A stretch of 64,000 nt of DNA, taken from assembly GCA_026182355.1 (NCBI GenBank), contig JAPFBL010001617.1, positions 6,697,001-6,761,000 of the forward strand, in the 5' to 3' direction. The translations under genes and the position numbers were made by a program. The notes under the pieces are model-generated. The model saw only the letters and a program-made list of their open reading frames with translations, was not told the DNA's origin and did not search any database. Below are positions 11,160 through 22,729 of this stretch, in pieces (position 1 is the first letter of the stretch; each line of letters opens with the position of its first letter). This stretch comes from Hermatobates lingyangjiaoensis. Its lineage: Eukaryota; Arthropoda; Insecta; Hemiptera; Hermatobatidae.

Positions 11160-13065
11160 TAGTGTGTAAATTACAGTGTCGGGTTACTTGTCCAGAATGG
11201 TGGTGGTTTCACCGTAAATCATGAACTTGGTCATATGCATTACCTTCGAAGAACAAATTTACATAATCCATTAAATTACTGCAAAATATATACCTTATTA
11301 GGTACATTCAACAATTCACTGCAATAAGATTTGCAATTTTTTTGTTGATATCACTAGTTATGGAAGACTCCATTTCTAACTTACACGGTTAAAAAATAAT
11401 ATATACATATATAAGTTTGGTTGAACACTATGACAAATCTTGTTGACACAAGTTCTTTGGTTGTGCTTTCCAGTCTGCAGAAGAGTTTACTCCTTAATTT
11501 TGTGGAAGACATGTACCATTAATGGTGTCAGTGTCCATGTTTTCCAGGTCGAAATCTTTCGAATCCCTTCTGGTGTCATGGCCAAGATGATCATGAAAAA
11601 TGAATTTGGCCTAACAAGGCTACTACCACAATCCCAGCCCAAGAGTTAATGCTAACCTAATTTTCCACGAATCAGTTTCGTGATCAAACGAATAAATATT
11701 CTACAATTAACATATCATTCTGACACGTGACGGTGAAATGAGCCGAAACATGACAATGCGCAAAATATGGAGTGAATTAATATATGAAATATCTTCGCCC
11801 AAAATGAAAAGGGGAACCAGAAATTATTCCGCAGACTTGAAAACACCATAAAAACTATTTCAACAAGATTTGGCATAGTGTTCAACTAACCATGCTTTAA
11901 TTGGGGGGGGGGGGGGGGGGGAATAAATATTATTTGTAATTACTAAAATATATTTAGTAAACCCTAACCACTTAAAACAGAATTCTATCCATAAAGAAAA
12001 ACACCTTCAAAACTTTTTACGATACAAAAAAAATTAACAGAATCAACAAAATCCACAATAAGTTATCAATGTCCAGTCAAAACGGCCTAAAGAAAAATAC
12101 ATCGCAAAAGTTTTGAAGGATACAGCAGTTTTTAAACTCCTCTCCAATTGAACTATTGTGTTACACAAGCAAGAGTAAACATACGGACAATTTGTAGCCA
12201 GGTTAAATCTAAACATAGTTCGATTAACAAGGGTAATTTAAGGAAATATTGCAAGTAATAAAAATGCTCATGAGGAATTGCAAACTCATTGGAACAAAAT
12301 TGGCGATTTACTTTATTGAATGCATTACTGGTGAACTGAAACGAACTATTCATGAATCTATACACTAGGCCCAATTGCTTCCCATTAAACTCAATAAAAC
12401 AACAGACACAGCTAAAAAGCTCAAGAATTCATTATCTGCAAAATAATAAACATTACATAGAGAAACATTTTACAGTAATTTTATGTTTTTTGTGAGGATC
12501 AAAGTGAAAAGGAATATGCCAGCGACTTATCCAAAGCAGTATAATTGTTTTTTAATGATCCTACTAAATTTCGTCGCACTAACCTATGGTACTGCTTCAG
12601 TAATGTTTCTGAATTAAATAGGTAACAATCACGTATTCGTAATTAGGATCTGTAATACATTTTTAGAAACTGATTTTCCCTAAAATTTCATCTTGTGTTA
12701 CAACATAATTGCAAAAACATATCGGATGTATACATTTTTATTTTAGCATATTAAGGATTCAAGTTTTCTTTCACGTCGTCAGAGACAACATCAGTTTTAA
12801 TAGAATTGTTAACAAGAGAATACCAACCCATAGTGAAGTGAGAGTTCACAGTAATTACAATGAATGAATAAACTGAATCATTCAACAACTATTTCAGATA
12901 CGTAAAAAGAAGGTCGTTTAAATCCAAATTGCCATTAATCAAATAAACATCCATGTCCGAGGCTACATTGAAAAATATGAGAAAAAAGAAAATTGCAAAT
13001 TACCTTGAAACATACTTCAAAAATAGCAAATACCTGAACATGTGCACGATATGCATCATATTTTT
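11160..13065. other. Unrecognised AT-rich region with a 19-base poly-G tract
   Basis: I recognise no gene or element in these 1.9 kb. G19 at 11,903-11,921 is the only strong feature. A 69-codon plus frame at 11,440-11,649 covers somewhat less AT-biased DNA but matches no family I know. Confidence 0.45.
11903..11921 (+). repeat. Poly-G homopolymer (G19)
   Basis: Nineteen consecutive G residues sit in otherwise AT-rich DNA. The tract could form a G-quadruplex and its true length is uncertain in most sequencing data. Confidence 0.9.
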
Positions 13066-13806
13066 ACTTTACTACAAGTAAAGTGTAGTGATCGTGAAAA
13101 AATCGATCTCCAGATTTTGACGGAATTACATATTTTGAGGTCGCCAAAGTCGTTTTAGGAAGTTTTATTGATGATGTCTGCTTATGTGAGTGTGGGTGGG
13201 TGTACATCCAAAAGATTGTGTAGTCGCTACAATCCACAATCTTTGATAGATCAAATTGACATTTTACGCAACAATAGACCTAATAGTGTAGATGAACCCT
13301 ATTGTTTAGGAACAATTATGCATGATGGGAGGAAAGTCACTTTTTTGGTCAAAATGTATTTTTAGAAAACATTTTTTTCCCCTAAACTATTAATTTTAGA
13401 GCCTTGATATTTTCGCATTATCTTTGAGGTTACAAATGAAATAAACGAAAAATATATTCAGATTTTTAAACAACTGAAAATATATTTTTTTTACTAAAAT
13501 GTAAAAATGTTGACTTATTCAATCTGAAAGTTTCTGAGGACGATAGAAGTCATCCATACCGTTTGATGAATCAAAATGAAATTATATCACAAATGAAGCA
13601 TTATGTGGTGGATGAGTTGACGTAACTTTTTTATAAAATCACATGAACTGAAAGGGCATTAAGGTCAATTTTGTTTTTAGAAAATACTCTTTTGACGCTA
13701 AACGGCTTATTATGGAACAATGAAATTTTGGTGAAAAATTGAACAAAAAATTAGGAGTTTATAAAAAAAAAATTGTGACATTTCAATTACCTACCGCAAA
13801 GAGCAA

Positions 13807-15090
13807 TGTATATAAATAAAAGAAATGTTTTGCTCAGAAATGACCCATTTCAAGTTTCCTTTACGTTTCATATATTAAAGAAACCGAATCCACCCTTAGA
13901 AAAATGTCTGTCGGTTTGTCCGCAAACTTTTGTCACAAGTAAACTCAGCCACCATAAGACATATCAAGGTGAAACATTGACACTAGATTTGTGTATGTCT
14001 AACTTAAAATATAAGCTCTGAATGGATTAGGAAATTCAACGTAGAAGCGAAGTTATGGACGTTTAAAGCAAAACCGTTTGTCACAAGTAAACTCAACCAC
14101 CATGAGACATAGCGAGCTGAAACTTTGACACTAGATTTGTGCATGTCTAACTTAAAATGTAGGCTCTGAACAGATTGATAATTCAGTGTAGAAGCAAAGT
14201 TATGAACTTTTAAGCTGTATTTTACTAACTTCACAGAAATGTTAATTTCGAAAATATACAGGTGTAGCTAGTAGGTATTGTTAGATGATTATAATTACAT
14301 TTTCGTACATTGCGTATTTGAGCTTTTTGACAAGGTGTTCCCCAGAGTTCAATATGTACTATCTACTCAGAATTAATGACTTTGTGAACGAGCAATTCTC
14401 AACCCTTAATATGAACAGGCAGGAAAAATCAACAAACAACTTCTTACGTTATATCAAGCCGAGGAAAGAACTTACAAGTCAGTAAAGAGTGATTAGTAAT
14501 GAGGAAGCAGTTCATTATCCAACTGAATTTCTTTCTCCTGGACAGCCCGCTGATGAGTAAAAACTTAAAGTAGGAACACCAATCATGCTGCAATTTAGTA
14601 GCAGTAACAAATTTCATGTTACGAAACGTGAGTGCCCCAAAAATGTGCAAGTGGACACGACTCTGAGTTCGTGTGGTACATGACTGAGTGTAGTACTGGG
14701 GAGTCTGTGTGTATACCACGCAGACCATTGATTCCGAGTCACTATCCGTTTCCATTCAAACGATTGATATGTCCCGTCAGCGCCTGTTTTGGAATGACGT
14801 TAACTAAGTCGCAAGGGGAAACTATCTACCGCAGGAATTGAAGTGAGGGAGACCAAGTTTTTCTCACATGGTCATCTGTAGTTTACTTGCTCAAGAGTCA
14901 AAGGTTCCAACTCTTTGTTCTTCTATGAACCTGAATGGCAGACAGCTTATTGGTGTATACAGAGAGCATTTGCCTAACACTGTACTAATAATGACATTTT
15001 CTACTGTTCTATAATTTCTAATGTTATTTTGGAATATCATGTATAATCGAAATTTTGATTCCGTCAAAGACGGATGGATACATTTGCTAG
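13807..15090 (+). mobile_element. Helitron copy H2, inserted in family B
   Basis: The 5' end is TGTATATAAATAAAAG (family consensus TCTATATAAATAAAAG, one base changed), preceded by A. The 3' end has CCGTC-AAA-GACGG followed by TTTGCTAG (15,083-15,090), followed by T. The host repeat is continuous across the junctions without a duplication, as expected for A|T insertion. At 1284 bp it is almost the same length as H1. A relic of the helicase C-terminus occupies the last third. Confidence 0.88.
14474..14935 (+). pseudogene. Helitron helicase C-terminus, fragment in H2
   Basis: Frames read YPTEFLSPGQP, then KLKVGTPIMLQF, then GESVCIPRRPLIPSHYPF followed by PFKRL and a MTLTKSQGET motif VI-type block. 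These follow the order of the Pif1-like helicase end in Helitrons. A stop lies before KLKVG and frames shift between blocks. The opposite-strand frame at 14,444-14,755 is a shadow. Confidence 0.8.
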
Positions 15091-15335
15091 TAAAGCTATT
15101 ACAACTGAATTTTCGTCCTGGACTCATGAATTACCTGCTATAATTGTCGGATTTGTTGATATTTATTTACATTGACTTAAAAAGTTTTAAGTAAATCGAC
15201 TAAAACAAAATTAACTTTTAGAGGTTTAATGAAAAAAATCTGAAAAGATCTAATGACTTAATATGAAATGTAAGAAGAGTAAAAAAGATAATTTCTGATG
15301 CTTTCCTTGGTATGATGGATTTCAAAAACTAATTT

Positions 15336-16442
15336 AGTTATATTAAAAAATAGATTTTAGACATAATTAAAACTGCAAAGGGTATAATTAGTGTTTACCA
15401 TTAGTTTATAATTTGGCATTTATCTGTCAATATAAAGGTTCCTTACCGAGCTGTATTACCCTTTTTTCACTTTAAGAACTGATTGTGTTTCATTCGTTCG
15501 TATTTTGTCCCATTGGTGAAATTAAAAAAAGTGTAAGTTAAGTTAATTAAGAGTATTGTTTACAACACAGACACTTGCCATGCTAGGCACGCAAAGTTTT
15601 CATCATTTGTTATTTGACATTCATTTTAGTAATGGGTGCGGTACATTACCAGGGTAAAGGAAGTAATAAAAACTATTTTTTCTTCTAAATTCATGTATTC
15701 AACTACCAGTTAAGTATAATAAAATATATCCATTGGTATGAATTATACTTGTTTTGATTTGATACTTCAGTTTTAACAATGACAGAAGTTATTAAAATTT
15801 AGCTTAGACACAATAACTCTACAATGCAGAAATGATGAAATAAGTATACCAGTTTTTTTAAACAGAAAAATGGTCAATTCAATTATTACTTTTCACCTGG
15901 GGGTGTTATACAAAGATATCGCATATTGCTCTGGCCACTTGTCCTTAAAAATCACGAGCTGTCGAAAAAAAATACCAGTACCAAGAAAATTACATTTACT
16001 CATTTGCGCGTAGTTGTTTTGTACTTTCGTACTTTGTTTTGTTTCATACTTTCTCATCCTCACTCATCAATAAAACAACAGAAATATGCTTTCTTTAACA
16101 ACCTCGTATTTTTGTACTCTTCCTTAATTGAGCCAAGAATAGTTCCTGCTGTAGTGACCTTCACACATCTTACAATGGGCTTTATTTTTATCAACTATTT
16201 CTTCTTGTATAAGTTTCAATCATTATACATTTTTGCATATACCATTTATAACTTTTGATTAAAAAAACCTGATTTTTTTTTCAACTAATTGTTTCACAGT
16301 AATACTTCTTTATGTTTACCACACTATCGTTTCTACAATTAAAAAAAAACAAACAAAACTCAAGAATATTCTAATCACTTCATAATTAAAAATACTATTA
16401 ACTTGCACTAAAACTTGTTCATATTAAATTGTGTAGCTAATA
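15336..16442. other. Unrecognised AT-rich region
   Basis: No bounded element is visible. The 110-codon plus frame at 15,926-16,258 is Phe/Leu/Ile-rich, as random AT-rich DNA gives, and has no domain I recognise. Confidence 0.4.
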
Positions 16443-16770
16443 CTAGCAAACGTACCCGTCTTTGACGGAATCAAAAATGCTGTTATACTTGGTATTCCAA
16501 AATATCAATTATAGTATTATACTAATACTACAATTAGAAGTTATAGAATAGTAGAAAATACCATTATTAGTACAGTGCTAAACAAATGCCTCTGTATACA
16601 AAGATTAGATTTTAAATTAGACATACACAAATCTACAATCAATGTTTCAGCTTTATATGCCTTATGGTGGCAATATTTTGTGGACAAACCGACAGACAGA
16701 AATTATTCTAAGGGTACATGTGGCTACTCTGAAGTATGAAACGTAAAGAAAACTTGAAATGAGTTAGTTC
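16443..16770 (-). mobile_element. Helitron copy H4, internally deleted and lacking its 5' tip
   Basis: On the minus strand it ends GTTTGCTAG with the CCGTC-AAA-GACGG hairpin, as in H1 and H2. Most of the interior is gone. The piece joins directly to the 5'-proximal part (ATGAAACGTAAAGAAAACTTG on plus) and stops near GAGTTAGTTCTAA, about 35 bp short of the expected start. Confidence 0.75.
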
Positions 16771-16795
16771 TAATTAACGTGCTCCCAGTCAAAAG

Positions 16796-17045
16796 CTAGC
16801 ACACAAGCCACTGGGCTACTCTGGTTCCATACCTTACTTTATTACCAGTGTTTATATTACGCAAATATTAAATTTAAAAAAAATATTTTTGTTGTATTTA
16901 TTTATAATACATTTGCACTACTGTCATCGGCGAGCAAGCAAGCTACTGGCTACCCTGGCTAGACCCTTTTACTTTATTACCATTTTTATGTTATCCACAT
17001 TTTAAATTCAAAAAAATATTTGTTTGTTACATGTATTTATTATTA
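16796..17045 (+). repeat. Two diverged tandem copies of a ~130-bp unit
   Basis: Unit 1 (about 16,796-16,912) and unit 2 (about 16,930-17,045) share AAGC...ACTGG.CTAC.CTGG, CTTTTACTTTATTACCA-like and ATGTATTTATTAT-like blocks in the same order. They lie between two Helitron pieces. Function is unknown. Confidence 0.5.
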
Positions 17046-17152
17046 CATGTTACACATAATGTTACACAGATTATATTACACATTATGTTACATAATAATA
17101 ATTATGTTACATAATTATTGATAATTACACATTATGTTACACATAATAATAA
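17040..17152 (+). repeat. GTTACACATAAT-type simple repeat
   Basis: Variants of TTACACATAATG and TTACATAATAAT are repeated irregularly about eight times. The tract abuts the left end of the duplicated 240-bp segment. Confidence 0.7.
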
Positions 17153-17392
17153 TCGCAAAATGTCATTGCAATAAAGATAAATAGTTTAGGAGAAAAAAAA
17201 TTTAAAATCATATATTTTTTCCCCTGCACTTGGAGGGAGACCCCTACTTGAAGAGAGTTTATTGTAATATTTTCACATGCTCCATATTTTATGTGTATAA
17301 TATTGTTACACTATGTTATTTGAAATCTATGTTAACTAACATATCTAAAATCATATGTTGACCGACAAAGTGACTTTATTCATAAGGATGAT
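17150..17392 (+). repeat. Repeat pair C, copy 1
   Basis: About 240 bp is nearly identical (about three differences seen) to 20,052-20,290, in the same orientation. It starts ATAATCGCAAAATGTCATT and ends GTGACTTTATTCATAA. It contains a GC-richer patch CACTTGGAGGGAGACCCCTA. There are no inverted ends or coding frame. High identity suggests a recent duplication or an active short element. Confidence 0.85.
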
Positions 17393-17403
17393 AGTGACTT
17401 TAT

Positions 17404-17510
17404 TTTCTAAGGGTGGATTCGGTTTCTCCAATGTATGAAACGTAAAGAAAACTTAAAATGAGTCAGTTCTAAGCAATGTACAGACAAAATCATTATTTTA
17501 TTTATATAGA
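17404..17510 (-). mobile_element. Helitron 5'-end fragment
   Basis: Reading the minus strand from 17,510, the sequence TCTATATAAATAAAAT then TTTTGTCTGTACATTGC matches the first ~107 bp of H1. It is preceded by A at 17,511. The rest of the element is missing and the fragment abuts repeat pair C. Confidence 0.75.
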
Positions 17511-18336
17511 TTTCAAGTAACTATTCACAGAAAACAAAAAAAAGAGTAAAGTTCCAACAGTAGCTGTCAAGTTGATAACAGTAGAGTGAATTATCTGTTT
17601 GACTAAGTAATACTACCTGAAATAAGGAATATAAATATTCATCATAAGTATGATACAGAGCCAAACATATATTGAAAAAAAAATTACAAAAGAATACTTA
17701 GTTTATTACTGTTGTACAGAGAATATTGTTGGGATGTTTTTTTTCAAGGTTACCTAGTTGTTCTCTGTTACTAGTGAAGTTGATTTAACCTGCTCATTGT
17801 GAATACTAATTAACAGTTAAAGAGAGGTTTCGTTATGTGAGATTAATGGTAGGCTAGCAGCTTTTATTAACTCCCTTCTCCACAGAGTCAATGTGTTGTG
17901 CTTACATGTTTATATATAGCTTGGCAGATGGTATAATTAGAGGGACCTGCGCTTCTGTTGCGTGCACTCTCAATACGCCCTTGCTAATCCATTCTTATAC
18001 TTTTAAGAAGTTACAATAATCTACACTGATTGTTAGTAATCCTTAATAATAAAAAATACAGATTACGTCCTACTAACCCACTTAACCAAAATAGACTGTT
18101 TCATAAGAGGGTAGATAGACTGTTTCTGAAATTATTCAGACAAGTTGTACTGATTTAATTAAGTTTATAGCAAACAATATCGGACGAGAACCGGTGTATT
18201 CAACATGGTATGACCGTTGGCACAAGTCTTTTGTAGTGTAAATGAAAGAGGGACTGTGTACAATTTGACGTTGATGCATGTAATAAACAGTGGAACATGC
18301 TGGAATAAAATATAAAATAAAAAAAAAGCAAACAAT
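17511..18336. other. Unrecognised AT-rich region
   Basis: I see no gene, RNA or bounded repeat in this stretch. Confidence 0.4.
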
Positions 18337-18475
18337 CTCAGTACAGTTACAAAACTAGTCTGTACTGAGATATATAATTAAATGTTTATAACATTTAATG
18401 ATATAAACAACGTGTTTCGAACACGTAGTGTTCTTCCTCATTCATCATTATATTTTTATATGTGGAGACCATTTC
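18337..18475. repeat. Perfect 10-bp hairpin next to a hammerhead-like motif
   Basis: CTCAGTACAG (18,337-18,346) and CTGTACTGAG (18,360-18,369) are perfect inverted repeats with a 13-base loop. On the minus strand just to the right, GAGGAAGAACAC-TAC-GTGTTCGAAAC (about 18,410-18,440) has the TGANGA-stem-GAAA order also seen in the foldback elements. The stem GAACAC/GTGTTC is perfect, but the C expected before TGA is A here. It may be a terminus of a Penelope-like element. Confidence 0.4.
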
Positions 18476-18479
18476 ATTA

Positions 18480-20046
18480 GATTTTTACCCTACAATGAGT
18501 AAATACCACATAATAACTGATTGCACTACATTAGAAGTAAGCCTTATATTTCATAAATTTGTTCTTGTTAAATTTATTAACAATTAACTTTTTATTTCAA
18601 ATATCAAAGAAAATTATGATATAAAGAAAAGTATATGAGTAAGTAAAACATTTAATAGTAAAGTGACGAATTAAAGGAATGGGATGTAAAGTGAAAGTTT
18701 CTTGTGTCAGTAGACAAAGGCGACAACCAATATCTAATTAACTCTAGCGAAGCAGCTATTGGTAGCACCAATATTTCGTTTTCTTTTATTCTTAAACAAT
18801 AGTTTTATTCGAACAAAGACATTATTGATTAAAAAAAATATACTTTTCAAAAGGCAAAATAAAATCGATTGAAGTATTTACAAAAGAATTAGACCTCATA
18901 GGGAACGTATTATACAAGAATTCTGAAGGTACAATTATTTTATTAGAGCTACAATGCCACTCATTACATAGTTTTCTTCCCTATATAATAAAACTAGTGG
19001 GTACAATAGCTTTCGAATGACCATTACCTTTGTAATTATCACATTAGCAAGACACAACATTGATATTTTATTCCCAAGAACATCCATATTTTGAAGAACC
19101 CTAAATATATATTATGTATATCTTACTAGGTAGCAGGGACCTAGTTAGGTTAAAGTTCTTAAAGAGGTAAATACAGGTCTGTAATGTGGCATAGGAAACA
19201 GCTGCTCTTGAAAATTCTTTTGCACCTGAAGCCCTCGGAAAATGTTTATAAGTTTTTTTTACATCCCTGATTTCAGTCCACACTAACTCCTCTAAACTGT
19301 CTAAAAGCTACACTTGTGTAATCAGAGTATGATAAAGGTAGATTTGAAACAGAATTTGTTACTGCTCACCACTGGGGTATGTTCCTCACAGATCCTTATG
19401 CGGTATGCGTAAGGTTGTATGTTGTATGCGTCCTAATGACCTCGACAGGACTGATTCCTATAGTTCACTAATTTGTAGAAAATATGAAAATCCACCAAAC
19501 CAAAACCTTCTGTTTATGTTGCCTTGCCCCGATCATAGATTTTAGTGATGAATCATCAATAATTGATACCGAAAACATTTACGGTACTGTATGTTTTGAA
19601 AGGAAAGGTTTGCAACTTTTCATTAAGTTCCCTTGTTCATTTTTATTTCAACACTTTGGAAGAATTAGGAAAATCACAAAAACAATTAAACAAAATTACA
19701 AAGCTCTTCTTCATTTGATGTTTAACATAAGAGTAAAGTTTGAATGAATAGATTCATAATAATAGATTCAATTCATAGATTGAATGAATAGTTGTAAACA
19801 TCTGGAGAAATATTCATCAAATGTATGACTCCCATATTTTCTAAAAATTGTTGTACTATAGAATTCTTTCAATCAAGTTTACAAGGATGAATGAAATTCC
19901 TCAGAATGTCATCTGTATATGACGGGTATTGCTTTGTTTTCGAAGTTAACTCAAAAGAAAGGTTAATATGTCAAAAGAAATCATAACCTTTGGGTATTAG
20001 TTAGTTTAAAAATGTGAATTATTATTCAGATAATGCTGCTGTCAGT
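18480..20046. other. Unrecognised AT-rich region
   Basis: No gene or bounded element is recognised. The 87-codon plus frame at 19,484-19,747 and the 60-codon minus frame at 19,101-19,283 match nothing I know and lack supporting splice context. Confidence 0.4.
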
Positions 20047-20051
20047 TTTAT

Positions 20052-20290
20052 AATAATCGCAAAATGTCATTACAATAAAGATAAGTAGTTTAGGAGAAAA
20101 AAAATTTAAAATCATATATTTTTTCCCCTGCACTTGGAGGGAGACCCCTACTTGAAGAGAGTTTATTGTAATATTTTCACATGCTCCATATTTTATGTGT
20201 ATAATATTGTTACACTATGTTATTTGAAATCTATGTTAACTAACATATCTAAAATCATATGCTGACCGACAAAGTGACTTTATTCATAAA
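20052..20290 (+). repeat. Repeat pair C, copy 2
   Basis: This is the partner of 17,150-17,392 and carries the same GGAGGGAGACCCCTA patch. After the match ends (TTCATAAATATAGG), the flank contains TTTGATCCATCAAATGGTG, which on the minus strand resembles the family B core motif TTGATGGATCA. Confidence 0.85.
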
Positions 20291-20299
20291 TATAGGACA

Positions 20300-20966
20300 T
20301 ATCTACATTATAGATACCATGTTATGGTAAAATATGAATTTGATCCATCAAATGGTGCAGCTTGTTACGAGCCCACAAACTATTGGATAACACATAACGC
20401 ACATAAATAGATTTCCATGCATAGTGTTTTCTTTACTAATACCCAAACGATGTAATTATATTTTCATAAATCCCTGACTATTATAAAATTAATATTATAA
20501 TCGTTAATTGAGAAATACAAACCATGTGTTGAAGCGTCATAACTTTGTAAACTGAATATGCATCTTTTCTAAGCTGTACCCTAATCATGTTGCGAAAAAT
20601 ATCATTCATCATTTATGGATATTGTCGAAGAAAAAGGTTAACTTTGCTGAGTACCGTAATTCATTGTGCCATGTACTTGGATATCATTCATTATGTAAAT
20701 ACTGGTAAATTTAAGCATTATGTAGATTACTCAAGGTTGTAGCCTGAGAATGATCACATAAATGGCTGAAATATATTACTAATTATATAGCTTGGGAGGA
20801 TCTCAAATCTAATTCTTTACTCTTATGACATGGAGTTCTTTAAAAATAACAGTAAACTACAATAAAGCTGCTTTTATATGTTATATTCATATTTCAATAA
20901 CTAAGGGACAAACTGTTTTTAACTATTGATTAATTTTTGGACGATGTTTCTGTTTACTTTAATATC
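20300..20966. other. Unrecognised AT-rich region
   Basis: No gene or bounded repeat seen, apart from the short family B-like motif near 20,340-20,365. Confidence 0.4.
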
Positions 20967-21145
20967 AATGAGCAAACCACAATATGAAATGGGAAAACAA
21001 GACTAAGATCTTTCAACCGTAACAAGCGGTCTTCGTCAGAGTCAAAAACCCAACTGGAAAGTTGGGTCAAAAACCTCAACATTCATTTCATATTGTGGTT
21101 TGATCATTGACTGTTATTTTACGTGTCTATGTGAAATCTTTTTAC
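20967..21145. mobile_element. Foldback element with hammerhead-like core (copy 2)
   Basis: This copy shares its left arm with 2677-2757 (AAATGGGAAAACAAGACTAA, ATCTTTCAACCG, GTCTTCGTCAGAGTC). On the minus strand, CTGACGA (21,033-21,039) and GAAA (21,011-21,014) flank the ACCG/CGGT hairpin. The right arm is partly deleted but keeps TTCATATTGTGGTTTGATCA. The sequence outside the right arm matches the sequence outside the left arm of copy 1, so it belongs to the element. Confidence 0.6.
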
Positions 21146-21620
21146 TTTAATATATACTCTGAACGAAACATGCAATAATGAAGCTAAGGTAAATAGAAAC
21201 ATTTTAGTTCAGGACAAAATTTAGATATCCAATTTTCAACAGAAATGTGAAAGTTTCGAAACCCCTTAAGTCCAATTAAAAAAGGCTTACATATTGATTG
21301 ATCGGGGGGGCTTCACTTGAAGAGCATACTCAAAATTTCGTAGAAATTTATGCGGATGATTTGACTAAAATTGATGCTGTTCTGCTTTTTTAGTAAATAT
21401 TTAAGATGTAGAGTGTGAGACACGCAGATATTTTCCTTCAGGGTCAAAAGTTCGGATAACTCTTCTGCAATAGGGATACGTTTTTAAAAGGACTCTAATT
21501 AAGTTTTTACAGATATTAAACAAAAGGCAGTAACATATAATAATAAATATTAAATCGGATCCAAATTAATTAAACTGATAAGTTGTTATCTCGTATAAGG
21601 AAAAATAAAAACTTATTCCT
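21146..21620. other. Unrecognised region
   Basis: No gene or repeat is recognised here; a G7 run (21,304-21,310) is the only oddity. Confidence 0.35.
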
Positions 21621-21891
21621 TTTACTTCAACAGTGGAATGGCTAAAACAGAGGGTTCTGTTCCCGACCGGCCCCCCTGGGGGTTCTGTACGGCCCGGGGG
21701 ATAAATCTGCATTATTATGAAAAACAAGAATGAATTTACTCTAGTTTTCTTTAAAACCTATGGTTCCTATATTGTCCGTTAAGGGCCCACTAGGGAGGAA
21801 CTAACACAAGGAGGTGGTAGCATTAGATGTCTGTGCCGTGACTGTTGACGGCTATCCACTTTTCGTTTATCCTCCCACCTTCATCAGCAAA

Positions 21892-22480
21892 ATGTCTCTG
21901 TCAAAAAGGAGAAAAGTGGACACATAGAACATGTCCATTATTCTTATGTTCTTATATGCTGACCGAGAAGAATGGGAAACCCGTATGTCTGGTGGCCAGC
22001 AGCAAGTTTCGGTGTTGAAAGAATAAAATATTAGACACCATTAACTGAGTAATGGTGAAAAATACAACAACTTGAATGGAGAACATAGAAAACAGAAGGT
22101 AAATGAAATGATGGTGCGTCTGAGGAAACTGCAACGGTTTTCATCTGGAATTGAGAAGCCAGAAATGCTGCAATGAAAGCCAGCCAAATAGCATAAGCAT
22201 CAAAGCCGTGCAGAGATGGATAGTTTTTTAAAAATCCATGCTGACGGATGCCGAAATTGTGAGTCCCAAGAAGCGACATGGTTTTGCTGATATTAGCTTG
22301 ACAAGAAATGGCAGACGGGGTTTCCAAACTATCGGCAGATTTTGACCACCAAATGAAAGGGAAAGAGAAGTCATTTTTGGCATTTTCTGCTGCGATTAAT
22401 GGGAGTATTGATATTCATTACTTCAAATTGCTTTTTAGGTGTTGAAAAAGCAGTGTTTTTAAACTCCACAAAGCAGGGAC
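21892..22480 (+). pseudogene. hAT transposase relic (GTF2IRD2/ZBED-like type)
   Basis: Broken plus-strand pieces follow the order of the hAT-derived proteins that include GTF2IRD2-like repeats. MSLSKRRKVDT starts at 21,892, then NGKPVCL at about 21,972-21,992 (a zinc-finger-type entry), a degraded KASQIA piece, DAEIV followed by FADISLTRN, and KLSADFDHQMKGKEKSF then LAFSAAINGSIDI (about 22,330-22,420). Intact relatives read similarly before their DESTDI motif. Stops and at least two frame changes break it, and the 3' two-thirds is missing where the family B array begins. The GC-rich upstream segment (21,640-21,710) may be the element's 5' end. The 98-codon minus frame at 22,031-22,327 is a shadow. 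Confidence 0.6.
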
Positions 22481-22580
22481 TAAATGTTATGCAACAATAT
22501 ACTATCACTGCAATCACTTTTATGCACAACGAACTTAAATAAATGATAAACTGACAAAAGTTGTTAACATTGCATATATT

Positions 22581-22690
22581 ACTTTACTATAAGTAAAGTA
22601 TAGTGATCGTGAAAAAAAACGATCTCGAGATTTTGACGGAATTACATGTTTTGAGATCCTAGAAGTCGTTTTATGAAGTTTTTTCGATGA

Positions 22691-22729
<39 letters not shown>

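Larger units (their letters stand above)
13066..15335 (+). repeat. Family B copy 2, split by a Helitron
   Basis: This copy begins at the family head ACTTTACTACAAGTAAAG and includes the 40-codon core (about 13,230-13,350; frame reads PQSLIDQIDIL...PYCLG). It runs to GAGCAA at 13,806, then resumes with TAAAGCTATT at 15,091 after a Helitron. Removing the Helitron restores the family sequence GAGCAATAAAGCTAT found at 4122-4141 and 31,637-31,652. The 3' part fades near 15,335. Confidence 0.75.

Noticed and set aside
14444..14755. 103-codon minus-strand frame (and its equivalent at 10,300-10,554 plus)
   Set aside because: Both are antisense shadows of the Helitron helicase C-terminus.
15926..16258. 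110-codon plus-strand frame
   Set aside because: Composition is Phe/Ile/Leu-rich as random AT-rich DNA gives; no motif, splice context or homolog recognised.
22031..22327. 98-codon minus-strand frame
   Set aside because: It is antisense to the hAT transposase relic, whose motifs read on the plus strand.
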